From Flaccisagitta enflata (Eukaryota; Chaetognatha; Sagittoidea; Aphragmophora): 64,000 bases of DNA. Shown here piece by piece: positions 22,801 through 35,800 of this stretch; within the stretch, counting starts at the first letter, position 1; the number at the start of each line of letters is the position of its first letter. Under the pieces are notes generated by a model. It made no database searches. It was not told the DNA's origin and saw only the letters and a list, made by a program, of their open reading frames with translations. Both the position numbers and the translations under genes were made by a program. The stretch covers positions 73,036,001 to 73,100,000 of the forward strand of contig OZ231126.1 in the NCBI GenBank assembly GCA_965153355.1, in the 5' to 3' direction.

Positions 22801-23700
22801 CCGTTTACCCAACACAGCCCATTTAACTCGCACCACTCTTTCAGCTGTTCCCCTTGCGTGTTCGACGACCTTAGGCCAAAACAGCCACATACACTTCCCT
22901 CTGCTCTCCTCCTCCTATATGAGCGTTGAAGTCGCCTCCGACCAGCACTACCTCCTTCCTCTCCACCCACCTCACATGCTCCAACAGCTTCTCCCTTTCT
23001 CCCTCTATCTCCACATCCCTGCCGTGAGTCCACACCGGCATATACGTCGCCACCAGCACCCACTCCTCCACCTTCACCGACACATGCCTCTCATCCCACT
23101 TCTTCCTCTGCCCTCCCTCACACCACCTCTTCAAAGCTTCACCACGCAGCAACACCCCAGCTCTCTCCGAATGCACCACCACTATCAACTTCTCATCCTG
23201 CCCTAACCACACCACACCCTTCCCTTTCGCCTTCACCTCGCTCAAGAGAACCACATCCCATCCACTCTTCTCCGCGTAGCTCGCCACCAACCGCAGCTTC
23301 CTCTTCCTCAGATTCTCCACCGACATGCTCTGCACATTCCACGTCACCACCACTAACTCCTCTTTCGTCGTCACCCCTTGCGCCGCCTCCTCTTTCCTCC
23401 TCTGCCTTTCCTGCCTTCTTCTTATCCTCCTCTTCTTCCTCCTTTCCCTCCTAGCCTTTCGCCCCACTTCCAGCTGAGGCCCGGGGTTTGGATGGATTGT
23501 TGATAATGCCATCCTCACCTCGGTCGTTCTTCTTCTCTTTTCGTCCACAGCCAGTGACCAGAACAAGAGTTGGTAGTAGTTGGGTAGCCCCAGCCACTGA
23601 CTGCTTCCACGCGAAACCGCCCTCCTCGGGCTGTAGCCTACAGTTTGTTTAAGGAGAGGAGAGAGACGGCTGGACACTCCCCCCTCCGCTGCCCAAAAAA
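19833..23700 (-). pseudogene. APE-type non-LTR retrotransposon ORF (endonuclease-RT-zinc fingers), one frameshift
   Basis: The N-terminal frame (from about 23710) carries endonuclease motifs: VVTWNVQSM, VVLLSEVK, VLVATYMPV and VVLVGGDFNAHIGG. The rest continues in another frame from SVCGCFGLRSSNTQG, reaching SDHKPKKLVL. The shift lies at about 22885-22892, where two extra bases interrupt EVY/GCFGL. RT motifs follow: PLYKNKGDRNDPNNYRG, AGFRSGRSTADA, LLDLRKAYPRV (motif A at about 21425-21460; the usual KAFD has Pro in place of Asp), LREGCPSSPILFN and FADD at 21051-21062. The C-terminus has two C2H2 fingers (CSVCGKSCKSKGGLVIH..., CEACQEKFQQEANLLNH...) and two CXC-X11-HX3-4C units (CACGREFAKSYIARH, CDCGVEMAKTNYARH). 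Function by family: target-primed reverse transcription in the nucleus, with fingers probably for nucleic-acid binding. No separate ORF1 is seen. Apart from the shift it appears intact, so insertion was recent. The clade is not resolved. Confidence 0.9.
23477..23488 (-). other. NPGP motif (2A-like) near the LINE N-terminus
   Basis: The frame reads TIHPNPGPQL upstream of the endonuclease. Several CR1/L2-type LINEs have NPGP-ending 2A-like stretches here that release an N-terminal peptide during translation. The canonical preceding D-x-E residues are absent, so activity is uncertain. Confidence 0.45.
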
Positions 23701-23840
23701 CGAGGTCCACTTCCGTCCTTTCGGATTTTGCAGCTCTCTGATTCTTTGGGCCTCTCGCCCCGCTTTGCCACGTAAAACGTGTCCACTGGCACCCCGTGAA
23801 GGTGTAAGAGCGCGCAACCAGCTGTTGATGGTGATGTTGT

Positions 23841-23845
23841 TGTCG

Positions 23846-23888
<43 letters not shown>

Positions 23889-23893
23889 TGTCA

Positions 23894-23943
<50 letters not shown>

Positions 23944-23953
23944 TTCGTCGTCA
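23841..23953 (+). repeat. (GTC)n microsatellite
   Basis: Nearly pure GTC/CGT triplets directly upstream of an HLE-1 copy. Confidence 0.95.
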
Positions 23954-24014
23954 ACTCGTTGTCTCTGTAGTCGTGACCATCGTGATCACCGTCGCCATCA
24001 ATATCAGCAGTTTT

Positions 24015-24179
24015 TAGTTGCGGACACGCAACTCTATAAGAGGCTTTGTCCGTCCGTTGGTCCGTCGGTCCGTCACTCCATTGGTCCGTCCGTCCATCAG
24101 CACAAGTCGAAAAGTGGGAAAACGCGCATATCCGCCCCTGCCCACCCGTCCGCAACTGGTGGCCGTGTATCCAGCCTTG
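24015..24179 (-). mobile_element. HLE-1 copy, AGTTGCGGAC arms
   Basis: Plus-strand: hairpin AGTTGCGGACACGCAACT, CTATAAGAGGCTTTGTCC, a GTCC/GTCG core, CCCCTGCCCACC, GTCCGCAACT, GTGTATCCAGCCTTG. The arms carry T-A where other copies have C-G, and all three arm copies changed together. Confidence 0.85.
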
Positions 24180-24259
24180 CTTTGTCGGCAGCAGCCCTGA
24201 AAAGGCCGTTAACCTACACTTTTGTATACATAGGGAAATTTTTCCTCCACAATGTCTTT

Positions 24260-24640
24260 CTTCTTTCCCCCCCCCCTCCACCCCTTGAGACCCAAATTTG
24301 AGCACAAGCACGATCCCAGCATTAAGGCCGCAAACCCAACCTTCAAACTCGAGTCTCAGTTTCTTGATACCCAGATCCCAAACCTGAGGCCCAAGTCCCA
24401 AACCTGAGGCCAATATCCTGGTATTGAGGCTTAAATGATGTCCTAAACGTTCATATTCCAGCCTCAAGGCCCATATTTCAGCCATCAGGTTCAAATGTCA
24501 GCATTGTGACCGAAATCTTTTGATTTGGACACTTCCACCCCTCTTACCCTCACATCCTCATATAAATCAACTCAGGGCCATCAGCTCATTTGACACCTCC
24601 GCCCTGTAACCATCACATCCTCATATACTCTAGCAGAGGG
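24260..24640 (+). mobile_element. Degenerate HLE-2-like remnant
   Basis: A run of C then repeated CTTGAGACCCAAATTTGAG-like units (about 20 bp), followed by two diverged tails with CCTCACATCCTCATATA and AGGG(C/A)CATC. The GGCCCC arms are missing. Confidence 0.5.
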
Positions 24641-24940
24641 ACATCGAGAGGTGTTTCTCATCATCATTCTGTTTTTGCGGCTTGTTTTTCCCACGCTTTC
24701 AGCTTTTGGCTTCAGTTTTGGCCTTCAGACAAATTCCACGCCACGATAATGTAATTGGTGTGGAAAATGCATTTCCTTAACAAGTTTTGAATGGGGGAAT
24801 TCGCCACCAAACCGACAACAAATTTTCCTCTTGTCAGCCGGATCTATTAAGCCCGCTTTAGAAAACAAAAAAAAAATGAAACAATAACAGCAACAACTGT
24901 GGCACCGATTAGACGCCATGAAAACTGAGGCGACAAATCA

Positions 24941-25498
24941 AACATCCACCAATCCTTTCACCCGTTAACCCATCCATCCATCCTTTCACCCGTTCACCCA
25001 TCCATCCATCCATCCATCCTTTCATCCGTTCACCCATCCATCCATCCTTTCATCCGTTCACCCATCCATCCATCCTTTCATCCGTTCACCCATCCATCCA
25101 TCCTTTCATCCGTCCACCCATCAACCCATTCTTTCATTTTCTCACCCGTTCATCCATCAATCTATCCATAAACTTCTATGAATCAATTCATAAATCCATC
25201 CATAATTCCATCCATTCAAGAATACATCCTTCCATTCACGCATCCATCCATTCTTTCAATTGCCCATCCATTTCTCCACCCATGTATACATTCATTCATT
25301 AATTCATTCATCAATTCATCCTTCCGTCCATCCACCCCTCCATCCTTTCATTTGCCCATCCGTTTCTCCATCCATATATCCATTCATTCATGATGCATTC
25401 ATCTATCCATCCATCCATGTATCTATCCATCTATTCATCCATCCATTCATCCATTCAACCATTCATCCATCCATCTATCTTTCCAACTATCCAACTAT

Positions 25499-25531
<33 letters not shown>

Positions 25532-25910
25532 TATCCATCCCTCCATCCATCCATCCATCCATTCATCCATTCATCCATTCTTCAATTCATCCATTCTTCC
25601 ATTCATCCATCCATCTATCTATCCAACTATCCAACTATCCATCCATCCATCCATCCGTCCATCCATCCATCCATCCATCCATCCATCCATCCATCCATCC
25701 ATCCATTCATCCATCCATCCATCCATCCATCCATCCATCCACTTATCCATCCACCCATTCATATATCCATCCATCCATCCATCCATCCATTCATCTATCC
25801 ATCCATCCATCCATCCATCCATTTATCCATACATCCATACATCCATTCATCTATTCCTCCTTCCGTCCATCCATCCATCCATCCATCTATCCACCCGTCA
25901 AACCGTCTCG
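24941..25910 (+). repeat. (ATCC)n array, about 970 bp
   Basis: The left part has higher-order units (CATCCTTTCATCCGTTCACC), the right part mainly CATC tetramers with CATT and TATC variants. Frames coding poly-SIHP or DGWM are artefacts. Confidence 0.96.
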
Positions 25911-26535
25911 TGTTCAATTTGACTATTCATCTATCATAAGTATGCTTTTTGCATACAATGTTATTTGTGGTAAATGAAAGATAGCCAAGAGACAATTATT
26001 CGGTCATCAAAATATCACTCCGTCAGTCAAAAAACATTTGGGGCTCACAAAATCTTGTTGTTTACACATAATGACACAACTCAGAAATAATGTCATTCTA
26101 TTTTGGTTTGATCGTTCGTCTGATGCTAAGGTGATGGGATTTACCACCATCAGAAATGACAATCATTTTTCTGATGTCGCAGTAATTGGTCATTTCTGTC
26201 TGATGAAACCCAAAAAAATATTTCTTTGTCAAAAAAAAAAAGAGAAAAATTCAATCAGAGTTTACACATAAAAAAAATAGAAAAAAAAAAAGAAGAGAAA
26301 TCCATTTTCGCGTCACATGAAATTCAAGAGAGAAGATAACAATGGGAGATAGAGAGCATTTGCACGTCTGCACGTCTGTCTTCACGTTCATATCCCTGAC
26401 TGATTCTGGCTCTGGCTCTGGTCACGAAGTTTCAGACTCGAATCCTTTACTTTATAAATCTAGCTTTGGTGCATCATGTTGGGTCATGTTGGGTCATGTT
26501 GGTCAAAAGTCCTTAATTGCGTACCAACGACTGAA
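25911..26535. other. Unassigned sequence
   Basis: Includes TGTTGGGTCA repeated in tandem near 26476-26505 next to the TTG array. No gene supported. Confidence 0.5.
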
Positions 26536-27055
<520 letters not shown>

Positions 27056-27193
27056 TCGGACGGATGGGCAGGGGCGCCCTACCTCCCCCCTTTCCCGCCC
27101 ACACACTCAATTTCACACGACAGATGCACGGACGGATAGATGGAAGGACGGACAAAGCCTCTTACAGAGTCGCGAGTCGGCGACTTAAAAAAC
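27056..27193 (+). mobile_element. Degenerate HLE-1 copy
   Basis: GGACGGATGGGCAGGGGC, a core of GGACGGATAGATGGAAGGAC, then ACAAAGCCTCTTACAGAGTC, GCGAGTCGGCGACTTAAAA. The terminal stem is altered (AGTCGCGAGTCGGCGACT still pairs partly). Confidence 0.6.
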
Positions 27194-27404
27194 GAATGAA
27201 GGGAGGAAGTTTTAATGGAGTCTCTAACAAGGAAAAAAATTATTGTGTCTGCTCTTTGCCAAGGCGCAATTTGTCCAATTCAAAATACCGACTTTATTTT
27301 TCCTGTCATTTCCATGTCAAAAGCTAAAAGTGAACTGGAAAATGGAAATATCGCGTGTTGACTGTCTCTTACTATTTTTTTCGTTTTGTCTATATCTGCC
27401 TTGT

Positions 27405-27565
27405 CCCTCCGTCTGTCTGTCTGTCTATATCACTGTCAATCTGTCTGTCTGTCTGTCCGTCCGTCCGTCCATTCGTCCGTCCGTGCGTCTGTCTCTCTGT
27501 CTGTCTGACTGACTGTCTGTCTGTCTGTTTGTTTGTTTGTTTGTTTGTTTGTTTGTTCGTTTATT

Positions 27566-27621
<56 letters not shown>

Positions 27622-27622
27622 C

Positions 27623-27670
<48 letters not shown>

Positions 27671-27889
27671 TTCATCTTTGTTTTGTCCATACTCTCCTTG
27701 TCTGTAAATCTGTCTGTCTGTCTGTTGCACGGTCTGTCTGATAGTCTCTCTGTCCGCCTGCCTGTCTGTGTCTTTCCGTCTGTCTTTCTTTCGAACTGAT
27801 AGTCTGTCTATCTGTCTGTATATCTGTCTGTCTGTCTGTCTGTCAGTCTGTCTATCTATCTATCGATCTATCTGTCTGTCTATCGATCC

Positions 27890-27929
<40 letters not shown>

Positions 27930-28015
27930 TTCTATCTATCTGTATGCTTGTCTGTCTTTCTGTCTGTCTGTCTATCTATCTGTCTGTTTATCTATCTATC
28001 TGTGTGCCTGTACCA
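27405..28015 (+). repeat. (GTCT)n array with variants
   Basis: About 600 bp of CTGT/CTGT tetramers with blocks of GTCC, GTTT and CTAT. Long SVCL and DRQT frames are translations of the array. Confidence 0.97.
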
Positions 28016-28122
28016 TCAGTACTAAGTGTATGGTCATCTTTAATCTGTCTCTTTAGGAATTCCGCGTTTGTATATATGTCTATCTTTCAGTTTACCCAAC
28101 TGTCTTTTACGATATAACTTTT

Positions 28123-28336
28123 TAGTCGCGTGCTACGCGACTCTACACCCCGCTTTGTTGGTCCGTTGGTCCGTCTGTCGGTCCGTTTGTCCGTCGGTCA
28201 CACTTTGTTTTTTTTTTTTGGGGGGGGGGGGGTTTAGGGTTTTTTGCCTCACCGCTCCTGCCCAAATGATCTGGTGACCTCAACTATGGCCCCTACCCAC
28301 CCGCACGCGACTGGGGTAGCCGTGTATCCGGCCTTG
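28123..28336 (-). mobile_element. HLE-1 copy with extended 5' region
   Basis: Plus-strand: AGTCGCGTGCTACGCGACT, CTACACCCCGCTTTG, a GGTCCGTT core, CACTTTG, a G-run, then CTCCTGCCCAAATGATCTGG and TACCCACCCGCACGCGACTG, GTGTATCCGGCCTTG. The stretch matching CCAGACCATTTGGGCAGGAG links it to the 41172 copy. Confidence 0.82.
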
Positions 28337-28351
28337 TTTTTCTGACTCGCG

Positions 28352-28767
<416 letters not shown>

Positions 28768-29355
28768 CAGTATGATTTTTTTGGAATGCAACATAAGAAA
28801 CCTATATATTTCCGCTCCTGAGCATCGTAGCAAGATGCGGATTGCACCATTGGATAGAGCACAAAAAACTATTTTTTCGTTCTTTCTTCTGACATCATAA
28901 TGCATCATGACATATGTCTACCACAATGCCAGTTAAAAACGTTGACATCTCTAACATTAAGAAATTGTGTCTGATTCTCCCTCCAAAAACAATGAGGAGG
29001 TTCAGTTCATCAAATAATTAGCGATCAAGGGGCTTCCGTGTGATTTTCTTGACAGACTTCAGAAAATATTTGTGACATGATTCAATTGGCCTCATGATCA
29101 CCAATTATTTGATCAACTGATCTTCCTCATCTTTTTTAGAAGGAGAATCAGACAGCCAATTTCGAGATGCTAAAGATGTCAATGTTTTTACTGCTTTGGT
29201 GGTAGAGATACGTCATATTGCATCATGATATCAGAAAACGCATGGAAAAGATAGTTTTTCGTGCTCTATCCAATGGTGCAATCCCCATTTTGCTACGATG
29301 CTCAGGAGCGGAAATATAAAGGTTTCTTATTGTGCATTCCAAAAAAATCAAACTG
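28768..29355. mobile_element. Palindromic Tc1/mariner-like MITE, 588 bp
   Basis: Arms of about 270 bp pair almost end to end. Termini are CAGTATGATTTTTTTGGAAT and the complement of CAGTTTGATTTTTTTGGAAT. Both sides are flanked by TA. CAGT ends with TA duplication are typical of the Tc1/mariner superfamily. No transposase. Confidence 0.8.
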
Positions 29356-29357
29356 TA

Positions 29358-29543
29358 TCAATACAATTAGCCTCATCAGAGCGATTTTGGAATTTCATTC
29401 CCAGTATTGAGTTACAGCATCAAAACATAGTAAAATTGATATTTTTGAATTACATCAAAATTGCAATTTTTTGCTGTTTTTTTAGCTGTAACTCTAGACT
29501 GGGAGTGAAATTCCAAAATCGCTCTGATCAGGCCAATTATTGG
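29358..29543. mobile_element. Short inverted-repeat element, 64-bp arms
   Basis: Left CATCAGAGCGATTTTGGAAT, TTCATTCCCAGT, GAGTTACAGC and right complement GCTGTAACTC, ACTGGGAGTGAAATTCCAAA, ATCGCTCTGATC. It immediately abuts the preceding MITE. Confidence 0.75.
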
Positions 29544-29544
29544 A

Positions 29545-29574
29545 AAAAAGTCGAATTATGTAATTCGACTTTTT
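29545..29574. repeat. Perfect 14-bp hairpin
   Basis: AAAAAGTCGAATTA, loop TG, TAATTCGACTTTTT. Related to a hairpin at 63485-63513 (see finding). Confidence 0.85.
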
Positions 29575-30038
<464 letters not shown>

Positions 30039-30097
30039 ACAGGCAAAGGAAGACTGAGAGGAAAAGGAGACACAAAGAGACAGAGATTGAATAACAA

Positions 30098-31096
30098 CAA
30101 GGCCAACACCTATAAGTTGCGTGCAAAACTTACTGACTTAAAATGGCTTAGAATGACTTGAAATGACTTAATATGACTAAAAATGACTTAAAATGACTTG
30201 AAATGACCAAAAAGGACTTAAAATGACAACATGACCTAATGACCAAAAATGACTTAAGTCACAGTGCAAACGAAGGCGAAAATAGCCAACCATACATATT
30301 CATAACCTGCTTTACTTTTAAATTATAACAAATTAAAGTATATTTTGTTTTTTTTAGTTTTATCATTCACATACTTAATACTTAAAAATAAAAACAAACC
30401 AAGAAACTTGATACTGCATTGGTGAGAGACAGAAACAATCACTCATTTGCAAGAATTCGCTGGAAATACAGTTGCAAAAATTTAAGAAGCAGTTAAGTGA
30501 AATTCTAAGACGGTCTCCAGATGCAAATTTTTGCATTTCTAAGAACATGGCCCTATTCTTTTATGTTTTTAGAACAGAGCTATAATTTTGGAAATGCAAA
30601 TTTGTCAAATTAGAAGCCGGCTTATAATTTCACCCAAGACAACTCTGATTGCAAGATCAAATTTTCTTCCTAAATCCACAATTTTTTCATCATTTATCTT
30701 CATTTTTCTTACATTCAGGTGAGATATCAACTATCTTTCATACAAAAATATCATTTATAAAAATGAATAAACCTATTTTTAGTTTAAAGAATCATCATTT
30801 GATGATATTGAAAATTGTCTAAAAAATGTGTTGACTCATTAAATTTTCTCTTCGTTTGCACTGTGACTTAAAATGACTTAAAATGACTTAGAATGACATA
30901 GAATGACTTAGAATGACTTAGAGTGACTTAGAATGACTTAGAATGCCTTAAAATTAGTTAAAATGATTAACAATGACTTAAAGAAATAAAAGTGATAAAA
31001 AAAGTAAAGTGTGACGGACCAACCGACACACCGACAGACAGACCGACAGACCGACCGACGGACAAAGCGGGTTGTAGAGTCGCATGCACGCGACTA
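30098..31096 (+). mobile_element. HLE-1 copy enlarged by a 10-bp array and a nested MITE
   Basis: 5' CAAGGCCAACACCTATAAG, TTGCGTGCAAAACTTACTG, then TGACTTAAAA units (30140-30250 and 30865-30990), then AAAGTGTGACGGACC, a (GACC)n core, AAAGCGGGTTGTAGAGTC and GCATGCACGCGACTAAAAA. The array is interrupted by a separate 610-bp element. Confidence 0.8.
30258..30867. mobile_element. TIR element of 610 bp inside the HLE-1 array, TTAA flanks
   Basis: Perfect 18-bp termini GTCACAGTGCAAACGAAG / complement, with TTAA on both sides. TTAA duplication suggests piggyBac-type insertion, but the host array itself contains TTAA and TGAC, so the exact ends are ambiguous. The interior is AT-rich and non-coding. 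Confidence 0.7.
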
Positions 31097-32266
31097 AAAA
31101 CAGGCAAGCAATCAACCAGACATCATAAGATGCACACACAAAAGAACATGCACTGAAAAAAAGAGACTCCCATTTACGACTTTTTCCCCGTCGGCGATTA
31201 GCGGCCTTTATTGGTATTGATATGAATTTTTAGTCTCTATCTTAAACGCCTTTCTTCAAACGCTTACTATGATTGGAGTTTCACAGGCAAAGTCCCACCA
31301 CGTTTTCAGTAAACAATCTTCCATATGCAAAAAAACGACCAAAAAATTTTTGTTGAATGAGGATAACGCATTTGCAACTGAGCAGTAGCGTGAACAGAAT
31401 CCTAACTCATGAGATGAAATGTCGAGGTACCTTTTAAAGCCTCTCTTTTTAACAAAATCGCGTCACGTCACGGAATTGAACGAATGCCTGAATGGCGACG
31501 ACGAGCGGCAAAAAAGACGGTTTTGTGGATGGAAAGATTATCGGATTATGGTGATTGCTTTTCTTAAAGGGGGGGGGGGGAAATGGGGCAGAGGAGTTCT
31601 GGTAAAGGATGGTAAACCTATCATGTGCGGTTGTGAAATGACGAACAAGCGAGAAACGGTAGCATTGTTTTTAAAATGGCCCAAGCAAAGGAGCAAAAAT
31701 TATGTTTTTTGCATTAATGAATTGATATCAATAGATATCTTAGCTTCATGTTCAAAATATCTCCCGGGATAAAGGAATCAATGTAACAAAGAGACATTGA
31801 CGTCAGGGGAGTTAACTGATGTGATTGGGATCCTCTTTTTGGTAACAGTTTTACATCTAAAGTCGTCTTAGAAAAGACAACTGGAACAGAAATGAGATAA
31901 AGGAATTGAGATAGAATTGAAATGGGACAGAGAACTTAAACTTCAATCTAGGAAGATTGCGGTCGTAAACAACACGACAGCTTTTCCAACTTTCTTTGAA
32001 CAAACCTCGGGGTGTCCTCTGAGAAGTCATTTCTCATTTACTCATGTCTTTGGCTTCACCCTGCCAACTGCGAGCTCTTTCTGAAGCTGTTTAGCTACGC
32101 AATAATTTTTACATGTACTTATTTGTCATGAAAACATGTAAACGTAAAAACATGCAATTTTTACATGTGCTTATTTGTCATGAAAACATGTGATTGGTAC
32201 AAGGAGGGCGCAGCAGAGAAAATGTTTTTTTAGCCTCAGAAAGTATTTGGCATCTTCTATCATATA
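31097..32266. other. Unassigned sequence
   Basis: A 117-codon frame (31419-31772) has mixed composition but no recognised domain. TTTTTACATGTGCTTATTTG / TTTTTACATGTACTTATTTG repeat near 32105-32185 (about 50-bp period). Confidence 0.4.
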
Positions 32267-32446
32267 CAGTAGATGTCGTCTAGACTTGGAAATACAGGAA
32301 TACAGGAAGACAATAAATGACAACCAATACTTGTGGGAAATAAAGCATCCTTTTGTTAGTCTACATTCCAAATATCAGTCTCTTAAGTATATTTGTCTTC
32401 CTGTAGTGAATTCCCCCGTCTTTCCAAGTCTAGACGACATCTACTG
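32267..32446. mobile_element. Tc1/mariner-like MITE, 180 bp
   Basis: Termini CAGTAGATGTCGTCTAGAC plus TTGGAAA and the inverse complement, flanked by TA. Same family as 51247-52483 (shared termini and shared ATAAAGCATCCTTTTGTTAG interior). Confidence 0.88.
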
Positions 32447-32739
32447 TATATTTGAACCGAGCAGAGCCATATATAATGAGACCCCCTTCTGTATGTTCGG
32501 AGTTGAAAGGAGTTTTGACATTTTCTAGGGATTGCGTTTCTTGATTTTCATCGCTTTTTTCTACGTTTCCTGATTGTCTGAGATGTGGTCTGGTATGCCT
32601 CTGCATATATATACATGAATATTGCTAAAAAACAAGTGTGCTATGTATATCAAACTCATCAAATACGTTTTTTGACGATAGATTGCGATAACTTGAACAA
32701 TTTACGTGTCCGCTTACCACTCTTAGCCTGAAGGCCAAA

Positions 32740-32800
32740 ATGACCCAAAATGACCCAGAACGACCCAAAATGACCCAAATCCCTCCCAAACGGCCCAAAT
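32740..32800 (+). repeat. Short (TGACCCAAAA)n array
   Basis: About five 10-bp units just outside the foldback. Similar in period to the arrays in HLE-1 copies. Confidence 0.8.
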
Positions 32801-32807
32801 CCTAGTC

Positions 32808-35800
32808 TCGTCCGTTACCTGCACAAGTTGGGCTACGATGAAAAAAAAAAAAATTTAATAAGGAGGCTAAAAAAGGCCCAATCTTATGTAAAAAAACCTG
32901 GGGAATCCAACCGTGACCTTTTTAGAGCCCTACGCGGGGGCGTTTAAAAACGGCCCAAAAAAAACACCAAAAATGGCTATTTTTGGGTATTTTTGGCCAA
33001 AATTTTATACTTAAATAGAGGCCAAGTATTTAAATTCATAGTTGGGTATACTTCAAGATGTGAGAGACTAGTAAAACAAGAATCATGATGATGGGGCTAT
33101 TGTGGGGTACCTAAAAAGGCTCAAAAAGGGCCCCTAAAGCGAAAACTTAATAGTTTTTTTTTCATTGTGGCTACAAAAATGATTGGAATGCCTTCAAATT
33201 TGAATTGGAAGTTCCTAATAAATGCAACTACCATCATGCAAAAAATTGTGGCCCTCCTTAAATGACTTCATAGGAAAATTTGGCCCCAAAAACCAAAAAT
33301 CGCTCCAAAAAAATTGGGTTTTTGAGTTCATTGACCTAAAAACAACAATTAAAGGTCAGGGTCCCCCTTTTTTTTTCTCTCTTTTGCTAATATAAGATGT
33401 TTGGAGGTTCCAAAAAAGATTTCAGGTCATATTTCCATGAACTGACTGAGATATGATCATTTGAAGTGACGTGGTAAAATTAAAAAATGGTGAAAATGAC
33501 TATTTTTGGGGATTCTTAAAAAAATTAAGTGCAACTAGTCATCCAAGGATCGCACATGGTCAGCGGTACCCGATGCCCTGCTAGGAGTGATCAGCTGAAG
33601 AAGTATAGTGAGAGCAGGGCAGCGGCCCCAAAGGGCCGATGTCCTGTAGGACACAGGGGTGAATTTCCAGACGTCCTTAGAAGGCACATTAAAGGGCTGA
33701 CATGCTTGATTTTGAGCCTGACAAGGCTGATTTAGGGTATTAGAGAGCTAATTTTGGAGCTGAAAGGGCTGATTTTGGGCCTGAGAGGACTGATTTTGGG
33801 CCTGAGAGAGCTGATTTTGGGCTTGAGAGGGCTGATTTTGGGCTTGAGAGGGCTGATTTGGGGCTAATTTGGAGCTAATTTTGGAGCTGAAAGAGCTGAT
33901 TTTGGGCCTGAGAGGGCTGATTTTGAGTCTGAGAGGGCTGATTTTGGGCCTGAGAGGGCTGATTTTGAGTCTGAGAGGGCTGATTTTGGGCCTGAGAGGG
34001 CTGATTTTGGGCTTGAGAGGGCTGATTTTGGGCCTGAGAGGGCTGATTTTGGGCTTGTGAGGGCTGATTTTGGGCTTGAGAGGGCTGATTTGGGGTCTGA
34101 GAGGGGCCTCGGGGGGGGGACGTACGTACGGACGTACGGACGTACGGACGTACGTACGGACGTCTGGAAATTCACCCCTGTGTCCTACAGGACATCGGCC
34201 CTTTGGGGCCGCTGCCCAAAAAGGGGTCCCAACAGTTGTAATTCATGATTGGGGACACTTAAAGATGTGAGAGACTAGGAAAATAAGAATCATAATAATG
34301 GGGCTATTGTGGAGTATCTAAAAAAGCCCAAAAAGGGCCCCTAAAGCGAAAAAAAAAGTTTTTTCTTCATTGTGGCTACAAAAATGATTAGAATGCCTTC
34401 AAATTTGATGTGGAAGTTCCTAATAAATACAACTACCATGATGGAAAAAATTGTGGCTCTCCTTAAATGACTTCATAGGAAAATTTGGCTGAAAAAAAAC
34501 AAAAATTGCTCCAAAAAAATCGGGTTTTTGAGTTCATTGACCTAAAAACAACATTGAAAGGTCAGGGTACCCAAATTTTTTTTTCTATTTTGCTAAATCA
34601 ACATGTTTGGAAGTTGCAAAAAAAATTTCAGGCAATATTTTTTAAAAATGGCCGAGATATGACCATTTGAAGTGACGTGGTAAAACTGAAAAACGGCGAA
34701 AATAGCCATTTTTTGGGATTCTTTGAAAATTTTAAATACAAAAAGAGGTCCCAATAGTTTTAATTCTTATTTGGGATCACTTAAAGATATAGGGGACTAG
34801 GAAAATAAGGAACATGACAATGGGGCTATTACGGGGTATCTAAAAAGGCCCAAAAAGGGCCCGTAAAACAAAAAATATATAAATTTAAAGGCATTCCAAT
34901 CATTTTTGTAGCCACAATGAAAACAAAATATTTATTTTTTGCTTAAGGGGCCCTTTTCGGGCCTTTTTAGGTACCTCACAATAGACCCATCATCATGATT
35001 CTTGTTTTCCTTATCTCTTACATCTTGGAGTTTCCCTAACTATGAATTAAAACTATTGGGACCTCTTTTTGTACTTAAATTTTTCAAAGAATCCCAAAAA
35101 ATGGCTTTTTCGCCGTTTTTCAGTTTTACCACGTCACATCAAATGATCATATCTCAGCCATTTTTCTAAAATATTGCCTGAAATTTTTTTTGCAACCTCC
35201 AAACATGTTATTTTAGCAAAATAGAAAAAAATTGGGGTACCCTGACCTTTCAATGTTGTTTTTAGGTGAATGAACTCAAAATTTCCAATATTTTGGAGCA
35301 ATTTTTGTTTTTTTAGCCAAATTTTCCTATGAAGTCATTTAAGGAGGGCCACAATTTTGGTAGTTGTATTTATTAGGAACTTCCATTTCAAATTTGAAGG
35401 CATTCCAATCATTTTTGTAGCCACAATGAAGAAAACTTTTAACAAGGCAGGCCAAGATACCCCATCATTATGATTCTTGTTTTCCTGGTCTCTCAAATCT
35501 TTAAGTGTCACCAATCATGAATTAAAACTGTTGGGACCCCTTTGAAATTTTCTAAGAATCCCCAAAAATGGTCATTTTTGCCATTTTTTAATTTTACCAT
35601 GTCACTTCAAATGGTCATATCTCAGTCAGTTCTTGGAAATATATTCTGAAATTTTTTTTGGAACCTCCAAACATCTTATATTAGCAAAAGAGAAAAAAAA
35701 ATTGGGGGACCCTGACCTTTAAATGTTGTTTTTAGGTCAATTAATTCAAAAACCCGATTTTTTTGGAGCGATTTTTGGTTTTTGGGGCCAAATTTTCCTA

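Noticed and set aside
25260-25977. Long SIHP-repeat frames suggesting an antifreeze-like or structural protein
   Set aside because: Tetranucleotide ATCC array; all three frames are open and give the same motif.
31419-31772. 117-codon frame as a gene
   Set aside because: Mixed composition but no motif, no neighbouring exon signal, and a poly-G run inside; not enough support.
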